Part shown: positions 1 through 9,727 of the stretch, one piece after another
Numbering within the stretch: the stretch's first letter is position 1
Layout of the letters: the number at the start of each line of letters is the position of its first letter
Assembly: GCA_003049485.1 (NCBI GenBank)
Contig: PYST01000555.1
Coordinates: 1 to 17,101, forward strand
Direction: 5' to 3'
DNA: 17,101 nt
DNA from: Ophioceras dolichostomum
Taxonomy: Eukaryota; Ascomycota; Sordariomycetes; Magnaporthales; Ophioceraceae
Made by a program: the position numbers and the translations under genes
The notes under the pieces: generated by a model
What the model was told of the DNA's origin: nothing
Database searches by the model: none
Seen by the model: the letters and a program-made list of their open reading frames with translations, nothing else

Positions 1-56
1 TTATGCCCCTCGGGAGGCAGGGATCTCGGGCAGATTCCGACTTCAGACGTTAAATA

Positions 57-89
<33 letters not shown>
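57..89. repeat. (ATC)n trinucleotide microsatellite
   Basis: About ten uninterrupted ATC units lie here in non-coding DNA, roughly 730 bp upstream of the NLR start codon. The tract is ordinary slippage-prone fungal intergenic DNA. No reading frame or regulatory motif around it suggests a function. Confidence 0.95.
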
Positions 90-480
90 TGGGTAGTGGT
101 GGTCAGCAAGCCGAAGCTCTGCGCCGCAATGGTGCCCAGTGGCGCCCAATAGCTTCTCATCGGCTACCCCCTACGCCGCTGGCTTCTGAAAAAAAAAAGT
201 GAATGTTTAAAGGGTCATCCGCTCCTCTCCCCTTTCCTCCTACCATAATTATTCTCTTTCTTTTTAGAACCTTTGGGCTAAAATGATCTGTTGAACCTCT
301 TGGGCTCCACACTGTCACGGGCCTAACCCGCTTTACGTCATAATCGGTCCAGTTGATGGCGGTCACGTGCAGCCCCACTTGGAAGGGCATTTCTAGCCCT
401 ACTCTCTGGCACGCGCTAATTCCTAGATAGCTTCCTGCTGCACGGCACAATGCATGTTCTTCCCTAGGCCTTGGTTGTGC

Positions 481-600
481 TCTCAGTACACACTTTGATT
501 CCTCGATTCTTCAACCAAAGCTCATTATTCCTATTCCCTTTTCTTCCTCATTTCTCTCTCTTAATTTTCTCGCTTGCAACGACTTCGCATTTTCATAATG
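481..600 (+). promoter_or_regulatory. Pyrimidine-rich promoter / 5' leader region of the NLR gene
   Basis: This stretch is strongly CT-rich on the plus strand (runs such as ttcttcctcatttctctctc) and ends about 220 bp before the NLR start. CT-rich blocks just upstream of transcription starts are common in filamentous fungi, so this is the likeliest core promoter or transcription-start zone. No clear TATA box is visible. A CCAAT motif lies far upstream at 146-150 and may be coincidental. The region from 90 to 480 shows no convincing gene; a 97-codon minus-strand ORF there has no recognisable domain. Confidence 0.4.
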
Positions 601-666
601 TTCGGCAACCTTGAGTCGACGTGGCAGCCATGTCATCGTCGCGGTCGCACTCATGCCTCCCACTAG
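598..666 (+). other. Upstream ORF 1 (22 codons) in the NLR leader
   Basis: An ATG at 598 with A at -3 opens a 22-codon reading frame ending at TAG 664-666. It is in a different frame from the NLR. If transcription starts before it, scanning ribosomes would meet it first, so it could reduce translation of the NLR. Neither the transcription start nor peptide conservation can be seen from sequence. Confidence 0.3.
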
Positions 667-803
667 CCCATCATCTTCTTAGCCAATTTTTAACACCTAT
701 ACCTCTCGTGGCAGAAACCGACATCTTGCTACATCTACATCTGGCTCTATCGTGCCTCCAGTCCCATTTTTACACCCCCACTCCTGCCTGCTACCGCCAT
801 TGA
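630..803 (+). other. Upstream ORF 2 (57 codons), in frame with the NLR and closed by one TGA
   Basis: An ATG at 630 (G at -3) opens a 57-codon ORF that ends at TGA 801-803, only 15 nt before the NLR ATG at 819 and in the same frame. The translation is low-complexity (Leu, His, Ser and Pro rich) and follows the CT bias of the DNA, so it reads as leader sequence and not as a lost protein domain. No good intron signal removes the TGA. It is either a translation-dampening uORF or chance. Confidence 0.3.
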
Positions 804-818
804 TTGGCTTTGATCAAA

Positions 819-3800
819 ATGATGGGTTTAGTGCCTGGCCAACGTCCAAATCGCCCAGATTCAATAGACGAACTGGTAAAGCGGTTCCAGGAACTCTCAA
901 CCGACCCGGACCAGGATGTCGATGATGAGCGCAGTGCTCTCGTCAATTTGGCCTTGGCTATGGCCGACGAGGTCGAGAAGCAACAAGCAACCTATCAGGG
1001 CTGGGCTACTGAGGCAGCTGCACTGGTGCCGGTTTTCGCAAACACCGCCGCTCAAGAATCAAGCACGCTTCCAGCAAACTCTGCCGCCAAGGAGCTGAGA
1101 AAACTTCAAGACACAGCATATGAGACGCTGATCCGGGGCTTCGCCAATGCCCTCTGCGATCCAAAGACAATCAAACACCCGCATATATTCGAGAGTTTCA
1201 TTCGCGTTCTACGAAGCGCGCCACCGAACGTGGACATCAATACCATACGCATTCTCGACGGGCTGCACGCGCAGATTGATTTAGAGAACAGGTCACTGAA
1301 CGCCAAGAACCATAAGCTTGTATACCAGTTGGTTTTGGTGCTGGCAAGCGTGCTGGATACAATGCTTGATTTCAAATCGCAAACAACGCCTTCTAGTCCT
1401 TCGAATCCCAAAATCGCTACGACCATCGGTGGCCTTGATCGAGAAACCCTTCACCAACCGCTCGACAAGCTGCTGCACGACCTCGTAAAAAGTTCGGAAC
1501 TGCGACTCGCCCAGGCGGCGACCCGCGCGCTTATGGCACTTCGCCTTGTCGGCGACAACGAAAGTCTGCTCGATAAGTTCTGGCGCCACTCTAGCGTTAC
1601 CCTTAATATCGTGACCAAGGTTGCCGGCGGTGTGGCTACCATGGACCTGGACAAGGTTTACAGCGGAGCTGAAAAGCTTGCCCAAGCAGACTGGGAAAAG
1701 CTGATCGAGGGCATAGTCGACATTGGCGAAACGGTGGTCAGCGCAGTCCAGCTTGCTATGGATGTTAAAGACAAGGCCGAACCTAGCGTGCAGTCTGCGC
1801 TCGACTGCATAGCCTACCGCAAGGAGTGGTATGGTGATCTATACCTAACCGGGATACTCATCTACAGCGGAGCGCCGGGCCGCGAAAAGGGCCTGGCCAA
1901 ATACTTCAATGAAGTCAGGCGTTGCCGGAAATCCATCCCGTTCTTGTGCGGGCTGTATGCGCAACTGGAACAGGCTTGGTGTGCCGCCGAGGACAGCGTT
2001 ACGAGGAAAGAAATCGTTGTGTTTGTCGAAAAACATCTGGACACAGCCGCGGCAGAGAGCCGCAACATGCACGTGATGGAGTGGATGAAGGCTGTAGCGG
2101 TCACCATGGGCCGGAATCCAAAGGAGCAGACAAACGCTACCCTGGATGAGATAGATAACAGAATCACTATCGGCACACCTCAAGAAAAGAAGTCCAAATT
2201 CAGGGCAGGGCTAAAGGCATTGAAGAAAAAGTGGGATAAGCCAAATTCCCAGTCGAACGCGTCCGAATCACTGCTCAAGCTTGGGTCCGAACCTCTGCCG
2301 AAGGAGTCCAAGTTTACGACCAAAATCCCCTGCATACAACCGAGGCTGTTGCAAAACACTGAACCGGTCAAGTCCCAGCTGCTCAAGGAGGCGTGGAAAC
2401 ACTGTACGCAAGTACAGATTTTCTACGCAGACCGCACGCTTGTCAACTACTATCTTCAAGCGCCCCGACTCGACATGGAACTACTGTCTGGCGAACATGT
2501 CTCAATGGACACTTGCTACATCAACTTGGGTGTTGCCACTCAACCCAAGGTTGACAGCAACGCCGCCACGACCCAGTTCTCATTGCTTTCACAACTCAAA
2601 GTTGATCAGGCTGGAACTTCACTTGAGCATATCTTTGACGAGCGAGAGCTGGGTCCGGAAAAAGAGCGCCGCCCGCCCGCTCGAGTGCTAATCCGTGGCA
2701 TGGCCGGCATGGGCAAAACCACCTTGACAAAAAAAATGGTTCACAACTTTGTCTGCTATGGCATGTGGCGGGGGCTCTTTGACCGGGTGATTTGGATACC
2801 GCTGCGCAGACTCAAGAACGTGAGGGTTGACCTGACGTTGTATGATTGGCTGAAAGAGAACGTTTTCCTTGATCTCGAAGACGGCGAATTGCTGGCCAAA
2901 GCGTTCGCCAAGGCATGCGAGAAGTCTTGTCGCACTTTGTACATTCTCGATGGCCTCGACGAGGTGGCGGATGAGTTGGATGCGAGAGAGCCACGCAGGA
3001 TCCTAAGTGAGCTGCTCGAGAAACCCCGAGTCGTGATCACATCGCGACCAGGAACTAGGCTCAAAACCAGCCTCGACTCGAACGATAACATCGATCTTGA
3101 GCTCGAGACGCTTGGCTTCACTCCAGTGCAGATGGAACGGTATATCAAGGAGCGAGTAAAGCTGAAGGACCTCGACCTATCCGATGATGAGCAGCGCCGT
3201 ATAGCAGCGGACATTCAGTCATACGTTGACGAAAATATTACGATCAACAGCCTGGTGAGGATCCCGATCCAGCTGGAAGCACTCTGCTATGGCTGGGACA
3301 CAAAGGCCGATCGTGATCGTACACCGGTCACGATGACGGAGCTGTATAGCAGCATTACCGACAAGCTGTGGATGAAAGACGCTGTGCAGCTTGAGAAGAA
3401 GACCAAGCAAGGGAAAGATTTGGGGCTTATAGCTGCCCAGAGGCTAAGGCGTCGTATACGGGAGAGCCTTATGAACACCCACAGAGACATGTTGCAGTTC
3501 TGGGCCTTTGTTGGCCTACACGCTGGCACGATTGAGTTTCACAAGATGCACCAAGACCAGATTGCGGATGGCTATCATGAACGTCAAGGCAAACCGCTCC
3601 AGCACGACAACGACGACACATACCCAGAGTTAGACATGATAGCCCTGTCTTTTCTCCGCAGCTCGGACGGCAACCAACCGGCGTACAACTTCATACACCT
3701 AACGTTCCAGGAGTTTTTTGCTGCGCAGTACTTTGTTAAGCACTGGGTGGGCCAGACACCGTTGCTGTGTCTTGAGTTCAGAGAGGGGAAGAACTCCGCA

Positions 3801-6295
3801 GCGGCTAGCTCCATTCAGACAGAAGATTTCCTCCGCCAGAAGAAGTACCACGCGAGCTATAACATTTTTTGGCGGTTTGTCGCTGGCTTGCTTCGTACCC
3901 AAAGCGACTCCAACGACTCCGACGAGAAGCGACTCTGTGACTTCTTCTGCACGATCGAAGACAAGCCGCACGACCTCTTAGGTCCAGTGCATCAACGGCT
4001 AGTCATGCACTGCCTGAGCGAAGTACCCGAGTCGCAGGACAGGGCAGAACTCATCCAGCTTCGANGAGCGAAGTACCCGAGTCGCAGGACAGGGCAGAAC
4101 TCATCCAGCTTCGAAAAAAACGGCAAAATGAACTACTGCAGTGGCTGTTGTTCGAATGCCAGCACCAAAAAGAATCGCAGTTGGCAAGAGAAATGGAATT
4201 TCCAGAAGGGCTTTTACATAAAGCCTTGCAAACCACTTCCGGCTCTCAATATACATGTCTTCCTATTCTTAATGCACTACAAAACCGACGAGGAGCTTTT
4301 TCCGAAAGACTGCTGATGAAGATCGCGGCATGCCTTGAAGATCAGGATGAAGAAGTTAGGAGCGCAGCGATCGAGGCGCTTGGGGAACAGCCGACATTAT
4401 CTCCAGAGCTGCTGATGAAGATCGCGGCATGCCTTGAAGATCAAGATGAAGAAGTTAGGAGCGCAGCGATCGAGGCGCTTAGAGAACAGCCGACATTGTC
4501 TTCAGAGCTGCTGATGAAGATCGCAGCATACCTCGAAGATCAAGATGGGGAAGTTAGAAGCGTGGCGATCGAGGTGCTTGGGAACCAGCCAATATTGTCT
4601 CCAGAGCTGCTGATGAAAATCGCGGCATGCCTTGAAGATCAAGATTGGCGAATTAGGAGGGCAGCGATCGAGGCGCTTGGGAAACAGCCGACATTGTCTT
4701 CGGAGCTGCTGATGAAGATCGCGGCATACCTCGAAGATCAAGATTGGCGAGTTGAGAGGGCGGCGATCGAAGTGCTTAGGAACCAGCCGACATTGTCTCT
4801 GGAGCTGCTGATGAAGATCGCGGCATACCTCGAAGATCAAGATGAAGAAGTTAGGAGGGCGGCGATCGAAGTGCTTGGGAACCAGCCGACATTATTTCCA
4901 GAGCTGCTGATGAAGATCGCGATATGCCTCGAAGATCACGATGAAGAAGTTAGGAGGGCGGCGATCGAAGCGCTTAGGAACCAGCCGACATTGTCTCTGG
5001 AGCTGCTGATGAAGATCGCGGCATACCTCGAAGATCAAGATGAAGAAGTTAGGAGGGCGGCGATCGAAGCGCTTAGGAACCAGCCGACATTGTCTCTGGA
5101 GCTGCTGATGAAGATCGCGGCATACCTCGAAGATCAAGATGAAGAAGTTAAGAGGGCGGCGATCGAAGCGCTTGGGAACCAGCCGACATTGTCTCTGGAG
5201 CTGCTGATGAAGATCGCCGCATGCCTCGAAGATCAAGATGAAAAAGCTAGGAGGGCAGCGATCGAGGCGCTTGGGAACCAGCCGACATTGTCTCTGGAGC
5301 TGCTGATGAAGATCGCGGTATGCCTCGAAGATCAAGATGAAGAAGTTAGGAGGGCGGCGATCGAGGTGCTTAGGCAACAGCCGACATTGTCTCCAAAGCT
5401 GCTGATGAAGATCGCGGCATGCCTCGAATTTCAAGATTGGCGAGTTGGGAGCATGGCGATCAAGGCGCTTGGGAAACAGCCGACTTTATTTCCGGAACTG
5501 CTGATGAAGATTACGGCATGCCTCGAAGATCAATATTGGGGACTTAGGAGGGCGGCGATCGAAGCGCTTGGGAACCAGCCGACATTGTCTCTGGAGCTGC
5601 TGATGAAGATCGCGACATGCCTTGAAGACCAAGATGAAGAAGTTAGGAGCGCAGCGATCGAGGCGCTTAGGAAACAGCCGACATTGTCTTCAGAGCTGCT
5701 GATGAAGATCGCGGTATACCTCGAAGATCAAGATGAAGAAGTTAGGAGCGCGGCGATCAAGGCGCTTAGGAAACAGCCGACATTGTCTTCAGAGCTGCTG
5801 ATGAAAATCACGGCATGCCTCGAAGCTCAAAATTGGCGAGTTAGGAGGGTGGCGATCGAGGTGCTTGGGAACCAGCCAACATTATTTCCAGAGCTGCTGA
5901 TGAAGATCGCGGCATGCCTCGAAGATCAAGATGAAGAAGTTAGGAGGGTGGCGATCGAGGTGCTTAGGAACCAGCCAACATTGTCTCCAGAGCTGCTGAT
6001 GAAGATCGCGGCATGCCTTGAAGATCAAGATTGGCGAATGAGGAGGGCGGCGATTAACATGCTCTTACAGCAACGAGTTTTGCCTTTTAAGGTCGTTGAA
6101 CCTCATTTCAAGGTTTTTTATGAAACCGTACTAATAAGGAGCTTTAGGGAACATTTGTATTGGTATATTACAGACGACAAGTGCTGTATAGTAGTAAGGT
6201 CTCGAGAGGTTCGTTTGGAAGGCCAAGGCAGTGGGTTTGCAAACTTGGTTTCGGATGCAGTTCGGAAGAAGCAGGAACATTTGGGACTTCCATAG
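819..6295 (+). CDS. NLR-type receptor: Arm-like N-terminus, NACHT NTPase, 18 HEAT-like repeats (split by an assembly artefact)
   Basis: This is a predicted intracellular STAND/NLR ATPase: repeats would sense a ligand and NACHT oligomerisation would signal through the N-terminus. Start chosen at the first ATG (819, A at -3) after the in-frame TGA at 801. Collapsing the 49-bp duplication and N (drop 4065-4114) gives a single ORF of 1808 residues. Residues about 60-443 are a helical region resembling the Arm-like N-terminus remembered from NACHT proteins of Mortierella-type fungi. About 550-578 carries the pre-NACHT motif ending in CYINL. NACHT: Walker A GMAGMGKTT at 627-635 (Lys633), Walker B ILDGLDE at 709-715, VVITSRPG at 738-745 (possible sensor Arg743), and the post-NACHT motif FIHLTFQEFFAA at 958-969. 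Eighteen 33-residue HEAT-like units span 1148-1741, followed by a 67-residue cap. No classical HeLo, PNP or lipase effector domain is seen. Uncollapsed, the first half runs out of frame to a stop at 4316. Family is confident; ligand and output are unknown. Confidence 0.9.
4016..4114 (+). repeat. 49-bp perfect duplication around a single N (unmerged contig overlap)
   Basis: Positions 4016-4064 and 4066-4114 are identical 49-mers separated by one ambiguous base at 4065. The second copy runs straight into a seven-A homopolymer (4114-4120), a typical place for a read or contig to stop. The first copy read in the upstream frame and the second read in the downstream frame give the same peptide (ending ELIQLR). 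The downstream contig therefore continues the same coding frame. The extra 50 nt shift the frame and create a false stop at 4316. This is very probably an assembly artefact, not biology. Confidence 0.93.
4310..6091 (+). repeat. 18 tandem 99-bp HEAT-like coding repeats
   Basis: Every unit is exactly 99 bp (33 codons), starting LLMKI at 4310 and continuing to the eighteenth unit at 5993-6091 with no indel. The unit matches the HEAT/PBS-lyase type pattern: LLMKIAxxLEDQDxxVRxAAIEALG followed by a QPTL turn. LLMKI, Leu9, Glu10, Ala20, Ile21, Leu24 and Gln27 are constant in all units; most of the remaining positions vary. Positions 14-15 alternate mainly between EE and WR, position 8 between C and Y, position 25 between G and R, and position 32 between P, S and L. 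Units 8 and 9 are almost identical. The last unit (unit 18) diverges at its end and leads into the C-terminal cap. Confidence 0.97.
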
Positions 6296-6298
6296 GAA

Positions 6299-6372
6299 GT
6301 GAGCGTATTTCTTTCATTCTAGGAAGATGTTGTGAACTCGGTACTTTTCTCATAGTCGGCTACTAACCTCAG
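6299..6372 (+). other. Possible 74-nt intron just after the NLR stop codon
   Basis: A donor-like GTGAGC at 6299-6304 lies 3 nt after the TAG (6293-6295). A perfect TACTAAC branch-point sequence occupies 6361-6367, followed by CAG at 6370-6372. The branch-to-AG distance is very short; other AGs at 6413-6414 and 6427-6428 follow a long pyrimidine run. It could be a 3'-UTR intron of the NLR, or the 3' end of an intron belonging to the broken gene that follows. Only transcripts can decide. Confidence 0.35.
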
Positions 6373-6430
6373 CTAGAATCTTATGTATTTTTTTCTTCTT
6401 TCTTTGCCTGCCAGTTAGCTCTTCACAGGT

Positions 6431-7027
6431 CAGGGGACCGGCTCTGGGGCCGCCCATGCCTTCTACAATGGATATGGACCCCAACTTGCAGCACCTACAA
6501 CATACCACTTGATGCAGCGTATCCTACCACGCTGCAAACATAATTGGCGAGATAACCCCAGCCTCGTCACTGTTTCCAGTAAACGACTTTGGGCTACTGC
6601 CCTCGGCCACTTCTGCTCCGTACCCAGTCGACTACAACATGGCAGCGGCTGCTGCTACGATCATGGCAATGCAACACCCGTACACTTTTAACGTTAGTGG
6701 TGGTATTGGCTACCAGACGGCCCATAATCATCATCATGTTGTGGATACTACTTCTTCCTCGAGGGGTATTGGTGGTGCCGCGTCGATGTTAAAGCGAGGG
6801 CCGCCATAAACCAGGTGGGCAGTCTCTCACGTATGCCGCTGTTCGTCGATCAAAACGATATCGCGGCAGAGATGGAGAGGCTGCGCATGTCGGCGGGACT
6901 GACGGCTGCCGCGAATCAGGCAGCAGCACAAAGCATCAGCCACCAACTCGACGGATATTCGCACGATCGAAGTCAGCGGGCCCCAACTCAGTCTCCTTCT
7001 TCCCAACAGCACCAGCACCAACGATAA
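6431..7027 (+). pseudogene. Frame-broken relic of a regulator-like protein C-terminus
   Basis: Three adjacent stretches look like coding sequence but lie in different frames. The first, from about 6431 to 6510, contains GAAHAFYNGYG. The second, from about 6540 to the TAA at 6807, contains SSLFPVNDFGLLPSATSAP, an alanine run and a His cluster. The third, from 6806 to TAA 7025-7027, contains a helical MPLFVDQNDIAAEMERLRM stretch and a Gln/His-rich tail. The Ala, His, Gln and Ser bias is typical of C-termini of fungal transcription factors, but no DNA-binding domain is present and I do not recognise the gene. An intron 3' end (TACTAAC, pyrimidine run, CAG at 6426-6428) precedes the first stretch. 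This suggests the 5' exons are missing and that the NLR borders a truncated gene. Sequencing indels could also explain the frame changes. Confidence 0.45.
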
Positions 7028-8015
7028 TAACGACGGACGACGACGACGACGGGACGGGAAGACAGACGTGAGAGGTCAGAACATGACGGGATGAGCTGCG
7101 GGCACCCGATGGATGGCCTTATGATAAAGAAAAGAATAGAGGCGTCCAGACCGGACGGGCGAACGAACAAACGAGGCATCAGGGCGTACTTGCGTACGTG
7201 CGACACAGGCCTTTGTCTGGTGCGCGCTGTTGGCTTGATGCAACGGAACCAACATTAAGAGAATAAGTCGGGTCGCATGAGGTGTCTACTGTTACTGGGA
7301 AGCCGAGCATGGTGGGATGCGAAGACTGGAACCTGTTGCATGGATGGATACTTAGTGGTGATAATGATGGTGTGGTGGCAGCTCACCCCTCCCCTTTCCC
7401 TTTCCCAAGCCCGCCCTCGCTCGCCCTTCCCCTCCTTTTCCCCCTTCTATGATAAGATAATGACGTGATCCCCCAGTGTGTTCTTGTGCTCTCTTCATCT
7501 AATCATATCTAGATTTTCCTCCCCTTTCTTGGTATCGTCGAATTTCTACTATCTATTTTTTTTTTACTTTTTCTCTATCTCTGTCTCTGTCTTTGTCTAT
7601 GTTTTCCTTCACACATGTACGAAGTACCTACGTATGAGCAGCTATGCACATAATATTACATACCTATGCCCACTTCAAAAGCTTGCAAAACACGAGAAGA
7701 TAGGTAGGGTTGTAGAAAGGAGGTGATGTGGAGAGTGAGTGAGCGAGTGCCCCCATTCTTCCATCCTTCCATCCGACGGGGTCATCATTATCACAAACTT
7801 ACCCTACCGGCCATGACCTACGAATAAACGGGAAGAGAATGACAAGACGACAAAATGCGGTTATGCGGCTAAATACAAATGCGTTGACCTGCATTGCCTG
7901 CCCGCGTGGGTTTGACAGGGACGTGAGCAGGGATCAGGGTAGAAATGGGTTAAGCTCATTGGGCGTGTGCCTTGAGTCTGTAGGTAATCAGGTAGGATTG
8001 GGACGATGGGGGAGA

Positions 8016-8048
8016 CGAACGAACGAACGAACGAACGAACAAACAAAC
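8016..8048. repeat. (GAAC)n/(AAAC)n tetranucleotide microsatellite
   Basis: About six GAAC units followed by two AAAC units form a pure tract in the intergenic region. It is a simple slippage repeat with no associated gene. Confidence 0.93.
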
Positions 8049-8488
8049 TGAAGAGGTTGGGGCTAGGCTGGGGTAGGCTGGCGCGGACGAGGGCGGGCCG
8101 GGGTGGTGTTTCCGGGGCTGATAATGGAGAGTGGGCGTGAGAGAGAAGGCTAGATCTGAATCTCAACCTCCTGGTGTGGGTTTCACGGGGGTGGATGCAA
8201 AGTCCTTTTTTGGGTGTGTGGGGTGTGTGGTTGAGTGGGCGAGTAGGTGTGTCTGTTCTCAGTCACGACTCACCGGTTTCCCTGTCTGGGAACTCTGGGG
8301 TTTGGGGAGGGGGAGAGGAAAAGAGGGGGCAGGGGCTGTAGGAGGTAAAGATCGACGGGAGAGGAGGGGCAGAGGACGAGGGGGGGTCCTTCCCGGCGTT
8401 TTCTCGTTTGTACCATCAGTTTCTTATCGTGTTGTCTTCTCCATATCTCTCGCTCGGGACGACTGGAGAGCTCTTAGCGGCGGCGGGC

Positions 8489-8671
8489 ATGGCGGAGGAC
8501 ATGGACGTATTGGAGCCTGGGATATTTGCGCGTAGTGCGAAGGCTGTAATTGGCTGTAATGGGGGAATTTTTGTCAATAATAATGGTCAATCTGAGTGGG
8601 ATGAGGTCTTTACGGAGGGTTTTGAAGCGTTGCCCATCCCACGCTCGTATTACAGTTCATATAATAGCTGA
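8489..8671 (+). CDS. Weak candidate small protein, 60 residues
   Basis: An ATG at 8489 with good context (G at -3 and G at +4) opens a 60-codon ORF ending in TGA at 8669-8671. The predicted peptide starts MAEDMDVLEPGIF, is acidic and not low-complexity, and ends in a Tyr/Ser-rich tail. It has no signal peptide, membrane segment or domain I recognise. A CT-rich stretch (8437-8455) precedes it, as in a fungal leader. It could equally be a chance frame or the last exon of a gene whose other exons I cannot find. Confidence 0.2.
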   Translation: MAEDMDVLEPGIFARSAKAVIGCNGGIFVNNNGQSEWDEVFTEGFEALPIPRSYYSSYNS

Positions 8672-9710
8672 AAAGTTCGAGCAAAAGTGACGTTCATTAT
8701 CGTGACAAAAGGGGAAGGAAGTGGTAGTTGTATAGCTTGCTCGATATGCACGTATGTTCATTTTTTATTTGACATCCGTTGTCTTTCCACATTCTCTTTT
8801 CGTATTCTCTTCTCCGTTGACAAAAATGTGCATCTTGTTGCAGTTTGGATGTAGTAATCCTCCCGCTGCCAGTCGTGTCAATGTGAGTGATCCATGGCTG
8901 CGAAGCTTATGTATCGATTCTATCATACCCGGATTTCTGGAAATGTGGCTCCTTGATATTGAAAGTCGTATAATGGACCTATCAATCTCAGAGATCCGAG
9001 GGAACAATAACCCAAAATTATCCAGATAACCTTGCCTTTCCTCTCCGTGGCTGACCCGGTTGTTCTCCCACCGACGCGGTTGTCGTCAACTATTAGGTCC
9101 GAGTAGTAAGGGACAAGGTTCAGGGAAGCCGGGGAGCAGGGAAGGCCCTAGCAGGTCGAGATCTTGGGAAGATCCTGGCAGAAGGAGGAGAAAAAGAGGG
9201 GTGTCGTATGATTCCAGTGACCAGACCCGATCAAGGCCGAGTCCGTATCCTGGGTGGAGGGCCGAGTCACTCGGTAATAGGTAGGTAGGGGCAGGTAGTC
9301 TGCTCCGTTGTGGCGGTCTCAACTCGCACATGCGGAGTGATCGCGCAGAGGCTAGGGCCCCCCTTTTCCGTTTGACTGGTATCTGTGCGTCTACGGTAGT
9401 ATTATCGTTTTGTAATAAAGCCATGCCCAGGTTTTCCCACCATTGAGCATTGCCCACATGTTGGTGGATGGTCGAGGGTCATTGTGATATGTCAAATATA
9501 AGGTATCAGGCTGCTTTCTGTTCCTCGTTGGGGACTCATTCCTTATTGCTTTTTTATTTCCAATACATTTTCTCTCCTTTCTTTCTCTCTCCTGTCCATC
9601 TCTTTTTCTACAAGGTGGCAGAAAGGAGGGGGGACGAGCGAGTCAGGTACATCTATCCATCTGACTGTATCATTATCGTCACACCTGAAAGCAGACGACA
9701 GCAAACAGAA

Positions 9711-9727
9711 AGAGAGAGAGAGAGAGA
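9711..9727. repeat. (AG)n dinucleotide microsatellite
   Basis: An uninterrupted AG tract of about eight units lies in purine-rich intergenic DNA. There is no gene association. Confidence 0.9.

Noticed and set aside
4016..4114. Target-site duplication of a mobile element
   Set aside because: A 49-bp direct repeat with only one N between the copies, and frame continuity once collapsed, fits contig overlap far better than an insertion.
4065..4316. Continuation of the NLR frame past the N to a stop at 4316
   Set aside because: The 84 residues after the N lose all family similarity, while the other frame continues the receptor. It is an out-of-frame reading caused by the duplicated overlap.
4892..5434. 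Open minus-strand frame of 180 codons inside the HEAT array, with a second at 4502-4840
   Set aside because: It is the antisense of the 99-bp repeat. Because the unit length is a multiple of three, a stop-free antisense phase is copied along the array. It is a shadow, not a gene.
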